Below are positions 44,092-54,800 of a stretch of DNA of 64,000 bases, piece by piece. The position numbers were made by a program, and so were the translations under genes. The stretch's first letter is position 1. Each line of letters opens with the position of its first letter. The stretch covers positions 4,414,685-4,478,684 of the forward strand of contig NZ_JADDXR010000002.1 in NCBI RefSeq assembly GCF_015330125.1, in the 5' to 3' direction. The notes under the pieces were generated by a model. It saw nothing but the letters and a program-made list of their open reading frames with translations, was not told where the DNA came from and searched no databases. The DNA comes from Zobellia nedashkovskayae. Lineage in GTDB: Bacteria; Bacteroidota; Bacteroidia; Flavobacteriales; Flavobacteriaceae.

Positions 44092-44150
44092 ACGATACTA
44101 ATTATTATAATTGGTAAATTACTATGAAAGTTAATATATAGTAGGTAAAT

Positions 44151-45668
44151 CTAGGTCAATAAATCTTTCACCACATGCCCATGAACATCAGTAAGACGAT
44201 AACGCCTACCTTGGTGTTTAAAAGTTAACCTCTCATGATCAACGCCAAATAAATGCATAAGGGTGGCATGAAAATCATGAACATGAACAGGGTCCTTGGT
44301 TACATTGTAACTAAAATCATCTGTTGCTCCGTATGTAAAACCAGGCTTCACTCCTGCTCCTGCCATCCACATGGTAAATGCTTTTGGGTGATGATCACGT
44401 CCGTAATTCTCACTGGTCAACTGGCCTTGAGAATAAACGGTACGTCCAAATTCTCCTCCCCAAACCACAAGCGTATCTTCAAACATACCTCTTTGCTTTA
44501 AATCCTTTATTAAAGCTGCAGTTGCTTGATCTGTTTTTTTAGATTGACTTTTTACACCTCCGGGGCAGTAGTTGTGCTGATCCCAGCCTTGGTGATAGAG
44601 CTGTACAAATTTCACTCCTTTTTCGAGTAATTTTCTTGCCATTAAACAGTTGGCGGCATAGGTACCCGGATCTCTACTATCTTCTCCGTACATATCAAAA
44701 ATATATTCGGGCTCGTTGGTCAAATCGGTTACTTCAGGTATAGAAGTTTGCATTTTGAATGCCATTTCGTATTGAGACATTCTAGATTGAATTTCAGGAT
44801 CACCATAGGCATCGGTTTGTAATTCATTTAAATGTTTTAAGTAATCTAGCATATCCCTTCTATCATTACCATCGTAATTTTCAGGATCACTCAAATATAG
44901 TACAGGGTCTTTTCCTGATCTAAATTGAACGCCTTGGTGCTCTGTTGGTAAAAATCCATTACCCCATAGACTAGCTTTTAACGGCTGTCCTTTACCATTT
45001 TTAGAAACCAGTGCAATAAAGGTCGGTAAGTTTTCATTATCCGAACCTAAACCATAACTTAACCATGAGCCTATTGCAGGTCTTCCGGGTAATTGATTGC
45101 CCGTTTGCATAAACGTAATCGCGGGCGTGTGGTTAATTTGGTCCGTTTGCATACTTTTTATAAAACACAAATCGTCTACAACCTCAGATAAATAAGGCAT
45201 GGCATCACTTACCCAAGCACGAGATTCTCCATATTGATTAAATTTAAAAGTAGATGGTGCTATAGGCAGCGTACTTTGACTACCACTCATACCCGTAAGT
45301 CTTTGACCACTTATAACGGACGGAGGCAATTCTTGACCGAACATATCACTCAGCTTCGGTTTGTAATCAAACAAATCCATCTGAGAGGGTCCTCCACTTT
45401 GGAAAAGGTAGATTATTCTTTTGGCCTTTGGTGCATGGTGAGGCAATCCTAATCGGTTTTTATTATACACCTTTAGAATTTCTTCTTCCGTACTTTCTTT
45501 ACCAATACCTGCAAAGGCTTTCTCGGCACCTAATAAACTGCCCAAAGCCATGGCTCCAATACCAAGTGACGTTTGTTTAAGGAAATGCCGTCTATTTAAC
45601 TGTTTCTCGATTTTTTGAAAATCGGGATTCGTAGAGGTCAATTTGCTATGTTCGTGATTATTACACAT
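44151..45668 (-). CDS. DUF1501 protein, Tat-exported
   Basis: A 505-residue DUF1501-family protein with a twin-arginine motif near residue 27 (NRRHFLKQ) and family signatures (IYLFQSGGPSQMDLFDYKP; VWGGEFGRT; GRDHHPKAFTMWMAGAGVKPG). As I recall, DUF1501 belongs to the alkaline phosphatase/sulfatase clan, so a hydrolase on sulfated or phosphorylated sugars is conceivable. It is almost always next to a DUF1549/DUF1553 gene, as here (26 bp gap). Best known from Planctomycetota and Verrucomicrobiota. No reaction is established to my knowledge. Confidence 0.88.
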   Translation of the reverse strand: MCNNHEHSKLTSTNPDFQKIEKQLNRRHFLKQTSLGIGAMALGSLLGAEKAFAGIGKESTEEEILKVYNKNRLGLPHHAPKAKRIIYLFQSGGPSQMDLFDYKPKLSDMFGQELPPSVISGQRLTGMSGSQSTLPIAPSTFKFNQYGESRAWVSDAMPYLSEVVDDLCFIKSMQTDQINHTPAITFMQTGNQLPGRPAIGSWLSYGLGSDNENLPTFIALVSKNGKGQPLKASLWGNGFLPTEHQGVQFRSGKDPVLYLSDPENYDGNDRRDMLDYLKHLNELQTDAYGDPEIQSRMSQYEMAFKMQTSIPEVTDLTNEPEYIFDMYGEDSRDPGTYAANCLMARKLLEKGVKFVQLYHQGWDQHNYCPGGVKSQSKKTDQATAALIKDLKQRGMFEDTLVVWGGEFGRTVYSQGQLTSENYGRDHHPKAFTMWMAGAGVKPGFTYGATDDFSYNVTKDPVHVHDFHATLMHLFGVDHERLTFKHQGRRYRLTDVHGHVVKDLLT

Positions 45669-45694
45669 ACGTTCTTTTGTTAGCTGTTAACAAT

Positions 45695-48600
45695 TTATCT
45701 TTTGGTGATACTGGCATCGGCATTCATGATGGTGCTTGCAACTACCGCATTGGCAGCTATTGATGCTTTATCATCTGTCTCGGAAATTTTGAAAGCTCCG
45801 GTTTGCAACCAACCTTTGGTTTTTTCAATATTTTGTTTGAATTTCTGATATTCAGTGCTTTGTAATTCTGAAAGTACCTCTAGCTCTTTATCCGTTATAT
45901 TTCTGCCCGCCAGTTTCTTAAAGGTCATAGCTATACCTGTGCGTACATCTTTAGCCTCGGTTATTTGTTTTCCCAAAACCCTGGAAGCTTCTATATAAGT
46001 TGGGTCGTTCAATATGACTAGCGCCTGTAACGGTGTATTTGTTTTTTGTCTTCTACTGGTGCATAAATCTCTAGTAGGCGCATCAAAAGTTGAAATTGTA
46101 GGATTGGGAACGGTACGTTTCCAAATGGTATACATACTTCTTCTGTAAAGACCTTCTTCTCCATCTTGAACATAGGTGCCTCCATTCACTTTCCATAAAC
46201 CATCTGGTTGGTATGGTCTAACACTTTCCCCTCCTATGGTTTCGTTTAATAATCCTGAAGCGTATAGTGCATTATCTCTTAACATTTCTCCAGACAAACG
46301 TGTTGAGGGCCCTCTAGCCAACCATTTGTTTTCTTTGTCAAATTTCAGAAGTTCATCACTAATGACTGAACTTTGCTGATAGGTACTGGACAACATTATA
46401 GTCTTATGTAACGCCTTCACATCCCATCCTGATTCTATAAATTGAATTGCCAACCAGTCCAGTAACTTAGGATGACTAGGCATCTCGCCTTGGTTTCCAA
46501 AATCTTCCGAAGTCACTACCAGCCCTCTTCCGAAGAGATTTTGCCAATATCTATTAACGGCTACCCTAGCAGTTAACGGGTTATCTTTATCTGTTATCCA
46601 TTTAGCCAGTCCTAACCTATTTTTAGGCAGACCATCATCCATTGGAAATATTTCTGTTGGCACATTTGGAAATACAGAATCTGTTGGAGAGTCATAATTA
46701 CCCCTATCCAAAATATAGGTCTGTCTAGGCGTCTTACGCTCTTTCATAACCATAATCTGCTTCATTGGCTCCACACTATCTACCAAAACCTTACGATTTT
46801 TCTCTAAAGTCGCTATAGCCTCATTATAGTTTGAGGACTTTTTAATCATATAGTATTTAGTGAGCTGTTCTTTTTCCTTATCACTAAGCGTTTCTTTGGA
46901 TTTCGCCACTAACTCTTTAAGCTTATCCGTAGCACTTATTTGCATTACTTCAATGTCGCTTAACTCATTGTCAAAGACCAAAAGATCATCAACAATAGCA
47001 TTACCTATTCCCTTTCCTCTCCATATGGCACCTATTCTAAGACCTGGCTCTACGGTTCCTTTATAAATAGGATCTCTCATTTTATTAAAAACAATATCCT
47101 TGTATAGATTATCAAAAGAAGTTTTTGTTTCTAACTTATCGCCATCCATATAGATACCAATTCCATTAGCCTTGGAAGAGCCATCATACGTAAGTGTAAC
47201 CTGTACCCATTTTTCTTTTGGAATTTCCTTGACCGACTCCACAACCATTGAATTATCTGGCCAAACATGAGCAAACAATGCCTCTAATTTATTCTCTTTT
47301 ATTTTTAAATGATACCCTCTAAAGCTATGTAATTCAGGACCTTGCATTTTATGAAAGATAACCCCCTCTTCCAGGTCATTTGGAATAAACACCTTTATAG
47401 AAATGCTAAAAGGTTCGTTACGTTTATAGACACCAATTTTATCTAAGTCCAACCAAGTGTCCCCATCCATAAAGAGCCCTTTACCCGAGGCTCCTTCTTT
47501 GTAAATAGCTTTCTCATTATCCACAAATTGCTGACGCATGCGAATATCATTTTTACCATTTCCATTTGCGGAATTCACTAGATTTTGATTGTCAAAATCC
47601 AAAGAAGCAACCAAACCTCTTGGTCTATTTTTTACAGGAATCTTTTGAAACATATTACTGGACAACCACTGTTCAAAATTTTCGTTTTCAGCTTTTACAG
47701 TATGCGCTAATCTCTCTTCCGATTCTTCCACAATCTTTTCAAGATAAGCTAGCACTCCTTCCTGTTCTTTAGTTGGCAATAACATGGCTGGAACAGGTGT
47801 TGCCAAATCCCAAGGAATTAATCCAGTCTCATCTACATTGTTAAAAAAACCGTACATCTCAAAATAGTTCTTTTGAGAAATAGGGTCATATTTATGATCA
47901 TGACATTTAGCACAGGCATAAGATAATCCAAGCATACCTTGACTTACTGTAGCAGTTCTGTCCGCAACATATTCTGACCTGAACTCTTCGTCTATAATTC
48001 CGCCTTCTAAATTTTGAGGGTGTAATCTATTAAAGGTGGTTGCTAACTTTTGTTCCGTTGTTGCATTTTCAAATAAATCACCCGCCAATTGCCATGTAAT
48101 AAATTCATCATAGGGCATATTTTTATTGAAGGCTTCAATTACCCAATCTCTCCACGGCGAAGTATCTCTATACCTATCATTACTATAACCGTGGGTATCT
48201 GCATAACGGGAGACATCCATCCAATCTAAAGTCATTTGTTCTCCATAATGAGATGAAGCTAGCAAACGGTCAATTTGCTTCTCAAAAGCATTTTCCGAGT
48301 TGTCTTTTACAAAGGATTTCATCTCATCCAAAGTAGGTGGCAAACCTGTTAAGTCTATAGAGGCACGTCTTAATAACAATTCCTTATCCGCTCTTTTAGA
48401 TGGAGAAATCCCTTTCTCTTCCAAATTGGCCAAAACAAAATTATCTATAGTATTATTTACTAAATCCGTTTGTTTCACTTTTGGAATATCATGCTTCTCC
48501 GGTTTTAGAAATGCCCAATGATCTTTGTATTCCGCCCCTTGTTCTATCCATTTTACTAACATGGCCTTTTCATTGGGGGACAAATTTAAATGCGATGCAG

Positions 48601-48943
48601 GTGCCGGCATTATAATTTCCGGGTCGTCCGTCAGTATACGTCTTACAACCTCACTATTTCCAGGATTACCTGGGTCTATTGAAAATAGCCCAGGCGTATT
48701 GGTAGACTCCGCATACGCTAACTCAGGATCATGTAACTGCAGCCCACCTTTAATTTTAGCCTTATCCGGCCCATGGCAAATAAAACATTTATCTGACAAT
48801 ATGGGTTTGACATGTTGGTTAAAATCTACTTTTTCCGGAAGCTTCTCATAAGCGAGTTCAACATCTTCAGGAAGGTCTGGACCTCCGCATGAAAACAGCA
48901 CTAATGCTAAAGAAAAAACGAGATAGTTTGTTGATTTGAACAT
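45695..48943 (-). CDS. PSD1/DUF1549-DUF1553 protein with heme motif and LamG-like domain
   Basis: A 1082-residue lipoprotein (lipobox FSC, C19). Domains in order: planctomycete cytochrome c-like segment with the heme motif C53-FI-C56-H57; DUF1549 (RRASIDLTGLPPT near 193) with a second CxxCH (CAKCH, about residue 341); a LamG/concanavalin-like domain at about 440-655; DUF1553 (NPLTARVAVNRYWQNLFGRG, near 790) to the end. Heme plus carbohydrate-binding-like domain suggests a surface or periplasmic redox enzyme acting on glycan. It is first in an operon with DUF1501, NHL and S1 sulfatase genes. Function is unproven. Confidence 0.85.
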   Translation of the reverse strand: MFKSTNYLVFSLALVLFSCGGPDLPEDVELAYEKLPEKVDFNQHVKPILSDKCFICHGPDKAKIKGGLQLHDPELAYAESTNTPGLFSIDPGNPGNSEVVRRILTDDPEIIMPAPASHLNLSPNEKAMLVKWIEQGAEYKDHWAFLKPEKHDIPKVKQTDLVNNTIDNFVLANLEEKGISPSKRADKELLLRRASIDLTGLPPTLDEMKSFVKDNSENAFEKQIDRLLASSHYGEQMTLDWMDVSRYADTHGYSNDRYRDTSPWRDWVIEAFNKNMPYDEFITWQLAGDLFENATTEQKLATTFNRLHPQNLEGGIIDEEFRSEYVADRTATVSQGMLGLSYACAKCHDHKYDPISQKNYFEMYGFFNNVDETGLIPWDLATPVPAMLLPTKEQEGVLAYLEKIVEESEERLAHTVKAENENFEQWLSSNMFQKIPVKNRPRGLVASLDFDNQNLVNSANGNGKNDIRMRQQFVDNEKAIYKEGASGKGLFMDGDTWLDLDKIGVYKRNEPFSISIKVFIPNDLEEGVIFHKMQGPELHSFRGYHLKIKENKLEALFAHVWPDNSMVVESVKEIPKEKWVQVTLTYDGSSKANGIGIYMDGDKLETKTSFDNLYKDIVFNKMRDPIYKGTVEPGLRIGAIWRGKGIGNAIVDDLLVFDNELSDIEVMQISATDKLKELVAKSKETLSDKEKEQLTKYYMIKKSSNYNEAIATLEKNRKVLVDSVEPMKQIMVMKERKTPRQTYILDRGNYDSPTDSVFPNVPTEIFPMDDGLPKNRLGLAKWITDKDNPLTARVAVNRYWQNLFGRGLVVTSEDFGNQGEMPSHPKLLDWLAIQFIESGWDVKALHKTIMLSSTYQQSSVISDELLKFDKENKWLARGPSTRLSGEMLRDNALYASGLLNETIGGESVRPYQPDGLWKVNGGTYVQDGEEGLYRRSMYTIWKRTVPNPTISTFDAPTRDLCTSRRQKTNTPLQALVILNDPTYIEASRVLGKQITEAKDVRTGIAMTFKKLAGRNITDKELEVLSELQSTEYQKFKQNIEKTKGWLQTGAFKISETDDKASIAANAVVASTIMNADASITKR

Positions 48944-49175
48944 TATTTATGACAAAATTTATGTTTTCCACAAACTTAAATCATTTGTATTGTCGATTTC
49001 TTGTATAAATCAGGCTATGCGTTGTACATATCCGACATTTTATTAACCGCAGCATGTAAGATGTTAAAATTATAATTCTTTCAAATACGCCTGAAAACCT
49101 ATTATTATCGGCTTTATTCATATCTTTAGTACTTTGATCAAGAGTATATAAAATCCGATAAAATACATATTCCTT
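48944..49175. promoter_or_regulatory. Divergent promoter region, DUF1553 operon / AraC gene
   Basis: 232 bp between divergent starts. No open reading frame was noted and no clear terminator. Divergent placement suggests that the AraC protein encoded at 49176-50039 controls the DUF1553 operon. Confidence 0.4.
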
Positions 49176-50039
49176 ATGAACAAGATATTGCAATCATTGA
49201 AGCTTACTTTTCTTCATGGTGGCTACTCTAAGCTAAATTCTGAGTGGGATTATGACAATGTTATCAGTCCTTTTTCCCGATTATATTTAGTGACCAAGGG
49301 CACTGCCAAGATGTATCACAGTTATGAAGAATTTGATCTTGAGCCGGACCACATCTATCTTGTTCCCAGTTTTACCTATAGCCGCTATCAATGTGATGAT
49401 CATTTAGAGCTATATTATATTCATTTCATAGAAGAATTAGGAGATAGGCTTTCTATTTACGATGTTAAAGATTTTAGATATGATATTGAGGCCAATGACA
49501 ATCATTTCAGTTATTTCAAGAACATTATTCAACTTCATCCAAAGCGCTACTTAGTAGATGATGATCCTAAAATTTATGATAACCAAAAGTTTTTAGTTGA
49601 AACTGAAAAGAAAAATGATTTGTTATCTGCTAAATCTTTCATAGAAACCCAAGGGCTTCTCCAGCTCTTATTTGCATCTTTTGTGCAAAATAGCAAAAGC
49701 TCAAAATTGAATATCAGAAGTGATTTTCACGAAGTCCTTAACTACATAAAAGGACATTTACACGAACAACTTACCGTTGCTGATCTTGCGAAGTATTTTA
49801 ACCTAAGTGCCGACCATTTCTCTCGGGTTTTTCAACAAAAATTTGGAATTAGGCCAAGTAAATATATTCAGACCATACGAATTGAACGTTCAGAAACACT
49901 TTTACTTACCACCAATAATACTTTAGCAGAAATAGCCGAAAAAACAGGGTTAGGTACGGTATCTTATCTTTCAAGATTGTTCAAATTAAAAAATGGAATA
50001 ACCCCGGGAGCCTTTCGTAAAAAGAGACCCGGAGGTTAA
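49176..50039 (+). CDS. AraC-family regulator with cupin-like N-terminal domain
   Basis: A 287-residue regulator. The N-terminal half resembles AraC sugar-binding cupins (SRLYLVTKGTAKMYHSYEE near 32; LEPDHIYLVPSFTYSRYQCDD near 53). The C-terminal AraC domain (about 182-283) has both helix-turn-helices (VADLAKYFNLSADHFSRVF; EIAEKTGLGTVSYLSRLFKL). It is transcribed away from the DUF1553 operon and faces the convergent sulfatase gene at 50062; only 22 bp separate the two stop codons and I see no strong hairpin there. Confidence 0.88.
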   Translation: MNKILQSLKLTFLHGGYSKLNSEWDYDNVISPFSRLYLVTKGTAKMYHSYEEFDLEPDHIYLVPSFTYSRYQCDDHLELYYIHFIEELGDRLSIYDVKDFRYDIEANDNHFSYFKNIIQLHPKRYLVDDDPKIYDNQKFLVETEKKNDLLSAKSFIETQGLLQLLFASFVQNSKSSKLNIRSDFHEVLNYIKGHLHEQLTVADLAKYFNLSADHFSRVFQQKFGIRPSKYIQTIRIERSETLLLTTNNTLAEIAEKTGLGTVSYLSRLFKLKNGITPGAFRKKRPGG

Positions 50040-50061
50040 TTCTTATTAGTTTCTATTCTTT

Positions 50062-51897
50062 TTACTTTTTTTCGATCTCTATGTAGTAAGCAGGAAATTT
50101 GACACCATCGTTTGTGAAGAAATCACTATGAAGCTCATAACTACCCTTGTTTAATTTTCCATCTAGCGAGACATATGACTTATTCTCTTCAATATTTTCT
50201 TTTAATAACGTATCACCCAGTTTTACTTCTGCAGTTTTAAAAACGAGACTTCTACCAACAGGCAATTCGTCTACAGAAAAAGATCTCGCAATTTCATCTG
50301 CCGCAGCATTAAGAGATAAGTCTGATTCTGGTGGGTATCTATAAAGTTTGAATTGATAATTCCCATCCTCAACAATGTTTACACTATAAAACCCATTTGG
50401 CCCAAATTCCCCTTTTCGAATTAGAACTTGGTTCCATGGTATATTATCATTGGTGTGCATATCATGAACCGTTATCATTACCGGATTCGCTTTTGGATTG
50501 CCCAAAGGAATTTCTGCATATTTCATTTCCGGTTCTATACTCGTCCACCATTGATCATAGAATGCTTGCATTTTTTGAACTATCTCCGGGTGTTGACTAG
50601 CGATATCATTTTTCTGACCCGGATCATCAATAATATTATACAACTCCGTACCATCTATTAGGCGCCATTCGGTATTCATTACACAACTGTTTTTCCCTTT
50701 TATAGGCCACTGGTCGCGCTGTGTATCAATAACCAACATACGTTCTTCACTTTTAGACTGCTCCAATATAACTGAAGTCATATCGGCCCCATCCAACGGT
50801 TTTTCTGAACTAAAAGGAACCCCTGCCATTTTGGTCAGTGTTGGCAGTAAATCTACATTTGCCACCAACTCATTACTAACTACACCTTTTTTAATATCGC
50901 CATCTGGCCAACTAATGAAAAACGGAACCTTATGTCCGCCATCATAATGACTTCCCTTAGTGCCACGCAAACCGGCGTTATACCCTGAAATACTACCATC
51001 CTTATTCTTTTTAATACCTGCGGCAGTACCATTATCCGTAGTAAAGATGATTATGGTATTATCAAATAATTTTTCATCTTTTAAAAAAGAAATCAGCTTT
51101 CCAAAATTCTCGTCAATATTGGTGATCATACCATAAAACCGTTTTTGTACATCTGTCAAAGGTGCATCTTCGTACATCTTGGCATATTCTTCCGGCACAT
51201 TAAAAGGTGAGTGTGCTGCATTAAGCGGTAAGTACAAGAAAAAAGGTTCCTCTTTGGTACGTTGCACATACTTAATTGCCTCATCAAACCATACATCAGT
51301 AGCGTAGCCTGATACTTTTTCCGGTTCGCCATTTCTAAAATAAGTGTCGTCAAAATAGGTGTTGTTCCAATAATCAGGTGTCTGCTGTACGCCGCCCCCA
51401 CCGTTATAAAGTGTTTCTTGAAAACCTCTATCAAAAGGTCTATAAGGATAATTATCTCCTAAATGCCACTTACCGAACATCGCCGTTTTATAGCCACCTT
51501 CTTCAAAAACCTGAGCTATAGTTTTTTCATCCTCCAATAATATGGAACAACCCCCTATGGTGTGCCATGCATTATTTCTATTGCCATTACGTCCTGTCAT
51601 AAGACCAGCACGGCTAGGCGCACAAGTTGTACCCACGTGAAAGTTCGTAAGTTCCAAGGATTCCTTTCCAAAAGAGGTTAAGTTAGGTGTTTTAATATAC
51701 TCGTTACCGTGAGAAGCTAAATCTCCATATCCTTGGTCATCCGTAAAAACTATGATGACATTAGGCTTGTCATCATCTGTTTCTAAAGTTGTTGCCTTTT
51801 CTGTTTCCGCTTTCTTTTGTTGTCCGCATGAGACATTTGCCATTAGACCCGCTATAAGGCAGAATTTGATAAATAGATTTCTTTTCATTGTATTCAT
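50062..51897 (-). CDS. S1 family sulfatase lipoprotein with C-terminal beta-rich extension
   Basis: A 611-residue sulfatase with lipobox VSC (C24). Metal ligands TDDQG lie at about 52-56, the formylglycine site is C92 in CAPSR and GKWHLG near 144. The catalytic core ends near residue 455; about 150 further residues form a beta-rich domain (SVNIVEDGNYQFKLYRYPPE), perhaps substrate binding. The ATG overlaps the TGA of the hybrid sensor gene (ATGA), so the two are translationally coupled; a second ATG at residue 4 would still lie close. Coupling to the sensor suggests that sulfatase level follows sensor level. Confidence 0.9.
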   Translation of the reverse strand: MNTMKRNLFIKFCLIAGLMANVSCGQQKKAETEKATTLETDDDKPNVIIVFTDDQGYGDLASHGNEYIKTPNLTSFGKESLELTNFHVGTTCAPSRAGLMTGRNGNRNNAWHTIGGCSILLEDEKTIAQVFEEGGYKTAMFGKWHLGDNYPYRPFDRGFQETLYNGGGGVQQTPDYWNNTYFDDTYFRNGEPEKVSGYATDVWFDEAIKYVQRTKEEPFFLYLPLNAAHSPFNVPEEYAKMYEDAPLTDVQKRFYGMITNIDENFGKLISFLKDEKLFDNTIIIFTTDNGTAAGIKKNKDGSISGYNAGLRGTKGSHYDGGHKVPFFISWPDGDIKKGVVSNELVANVDLLPTLTKMAGVPFSSEKPLDGADMTSVILEQSKSEERMLVIDTQRDQWPIKGKNSCVMNTEWRLIDGTELYNIIDDPGQKNDIASQHPEIVQKMQAFYDQWWTSIEPEMKYAEIPLGNPKANPVMITVHDMHTNDNIPWNQVLIRKGEFGPNGFYSVNIVEDGNYQFKLYRYPPESDLSLNAAADEIARSFSVDELPVGRSLVFKTAEVKLGDTLLKENIEENKSYVSLDGKLNKGSYELHSDFFTNDGVKFPAYYIEIEKK

Positions 51898-54800
51898 CTA
51901 AGAGGTTGTTTTTTATCTTTTAGTTTGGCAACATATTCACTAGGTATTACCCCGAACTGCTTTTTAAAACATTTTGAAAAATAAGACGCAGTGTTAAAAC
52001 CTGTTTTGTACATAATCTCCTTAACGGACAGATCACTCTGTTCAAACAATTGAACGGCTCGTTTAAGACGAATGTTCCTAATGAACTCACTAGAAGAAAG
52101 ACCGGTAATCTCCTTGAACTTCATATAGAGATTACTGCGACTGTACCCCATTTCCTTAACCAACATTTCTACATTAAAGTCGGTATTCATCATATGTTTT
52201 TCAACAATTTCAATAGCGGCCTGCAGAAAGGATTCATCTACGGAAGTCACCGTGATCTCTGTAGGTTGTAGTGTAATATTTCTCGTAAACTGTTTACGGA
52301 GTTCGTCTCTTTGTTTTAAAATATTAGATAATGTAAGTTGAAGAAGCTCCATATCAAAAGGCTTTCTTATGTACCCCTCAACTCCCATCTTTAAATTTTC
52401 TATTTCACTTTCTTCGGATGCTTTTGCTGTTAGCATTACAATTGGAATGTGACTTGTTTCTTTATCTGTTTTCAGTTTTTCTGCGAATTCAGTACCATTC
52501 ATTACTGGCATCAAAATATCTGTTAAGATAATATTGGGCATTAGGCTCTTTGCCATTTTCAGTGCCTGTTTACCATTTTCGGCTTCATAAATTACATAAT
52601 CACTGTCTAGCGCTTGCTTTACCAACATACGGATATCCGCATTGTCATCAACCATAAGTAAAATGGGCAATTTAGGACGTGATTTTGAAACATCCTCATC
52701 AAGGATTTCATCATTTATTCCAATGGCAAAAGATTCTGTTTCCGACGAACGGACTAAGAAATCACTTTCCGAAACCTCTTTAATACTTACCTCAGGAATG
52801 TTCATGAATGTTTCCTTATCCAGAGGAAGCCTTACCACAAAATTGGTTCCTTTATTAGGCTTACTCTTAACTACAATAGAACCTTGGTGTAGTTCTATTA
52901 GATTTTTGGTGAACGATAGACCAATGCCCGCTCCTTGAAGATTTCTGCGGTCTTTTTTATCTTGGGTATTGAAGCGCTCAAAAATAGTATTCACTCTATT
53001 TTTTGCTATTCCAAAACCGGAATCCCTAACCTTTATAACTACGTTTTTGGTTTGCCCCTTAAGGTTAGTAGCCTCTTCTGTTGACATCTCTACGTTTATA
53101 TGACCTCCATCTGGCGTATACTTAAAAGCATTGGACAAAAGGTTGTTCATTATTTTCTCTAGAGCATCATGATCAAACCAGGACATAAGTGGATCCTCTG
53201 TAGAAGAGATACTAAAATTCACATTTTGTTTGTGTGCCAAAAATTGAAATGGCTGCCCCACTTCTTGAATAAATTCAACTACATTACTATTACGCACTAC
53301 CAAGTGCATTTTTCCTTGATCAATCTTTCTAAAATCTAATAATTGATTCACAAGTTTGAGCAAATAATTAGTGTTTTTGTACATAATATTGTACTGCTCC
53401 TGAACCTTGGTCTGACTTACTTTTGAACCATCCTTCCGTAAATACTCTAACGGCCCTTTTATTAAGGTTAACGGCGTTCTGAATTCATGTGAAATATTAG
53501 TAAAAAACTCTAGTTTTACCTGTTGCATTTCTTCAGATTTAGCTTTCTCCAGGTGATTTAACTCCAGCTGATGCTTTTTACTCGTCCTGATAAAAGTATA
53601 TCTCCAAAACAACCAAAGAACCCCTAAAACTAGAAGTCCGTAAAATAAATACGCTCCAGAACTTTGCCAGATTGGCGGTGTAATCTTAATTTTTATTTCG
53701 GAAGGCGACTGATCCCATAGGCCATCATTATTTGAGGCTTTCACCTTAAAAGTATAATTTCCCGGCTCTAAGTTCGTATAGGTCGCAAATCGCTTACCAG
53801 AAGTGGTTTGAACCCAATCATTATCAAAACCTTCAAGCATGTAGGCAAACTTATTTTTTAATGGAGCTGCATAATGTAAAGCCGCAAATTCAAAAGAGAA
53901 ATTATTCTGTTTGTAGCCCAACTTAACATTATCAATTTGGTTAATGCTTTTCTCCAAAATAACGTTGCCGTTTACTTTTTCTCCAATCCTAACAGATGTA
54001 TTGGAAACCAGCAAATCCGTTATTACCGTTTCCGCAGGTTGTTCATTATCATTTATCTCTTCGGGATAAAAGGCGTTAAAACCATTTATTCCACCAAAAA
54101 GCATTTCCCCATCTGCCCGCTTTAAACAAGCTAATTCTTGAAATTCATTATCCTGTAGACCATCACTTTCATTATAATTCTTAAAAGTTTCATTTTTAGG
54201 GTTGAATTTAGAAAGCCCCATATTTGTAGAAAGCCAAAGGTTTCCTTCTCTATCTTCTAAAATACCTTTGATGACATTATTCGGTAGTCCATCCCGAATA
54301 GAATATGAAACAAAAGCATCTTCTTCTCCTTCTTTACCTGGAATAAACTTGTCGAGTCCACCGCCAAAAGTACCTATCCACAAATCTCCCGCTGTGCTTT
54401 GATATAATGAGAGTATGTAGTTATGACTTATTGATTTCGCATTTTTTTTATCATTTTTATACGTTTCGAACTTAGGTTGTTTTTTATAGCGCTCAATAGC
54501 ATTTACCATACTCAGACCGCCTCCTGTTGCAAACCAAATATTACCTTCACTATCCTCAAGGATATCCCTGATGATGTTACTAGGCAATGCGTTAGGCTGT
54601 TTAGGATAACTTTTAAAAGTTGATTTAGTAAAACCTTTACCATCTTCTTTTTTTATCCACCTATGTATACCTGAGGTATAAGTACCAATCCAAATGTTTT
54701 CTTTAGAGTCGTTCAACAGACTGAAAACTCCACCCATTAAGCCTTGGGAAACTAAATCTGATTCTTTTACATTTTTTGGATTACTAATATCCAGCAAATA

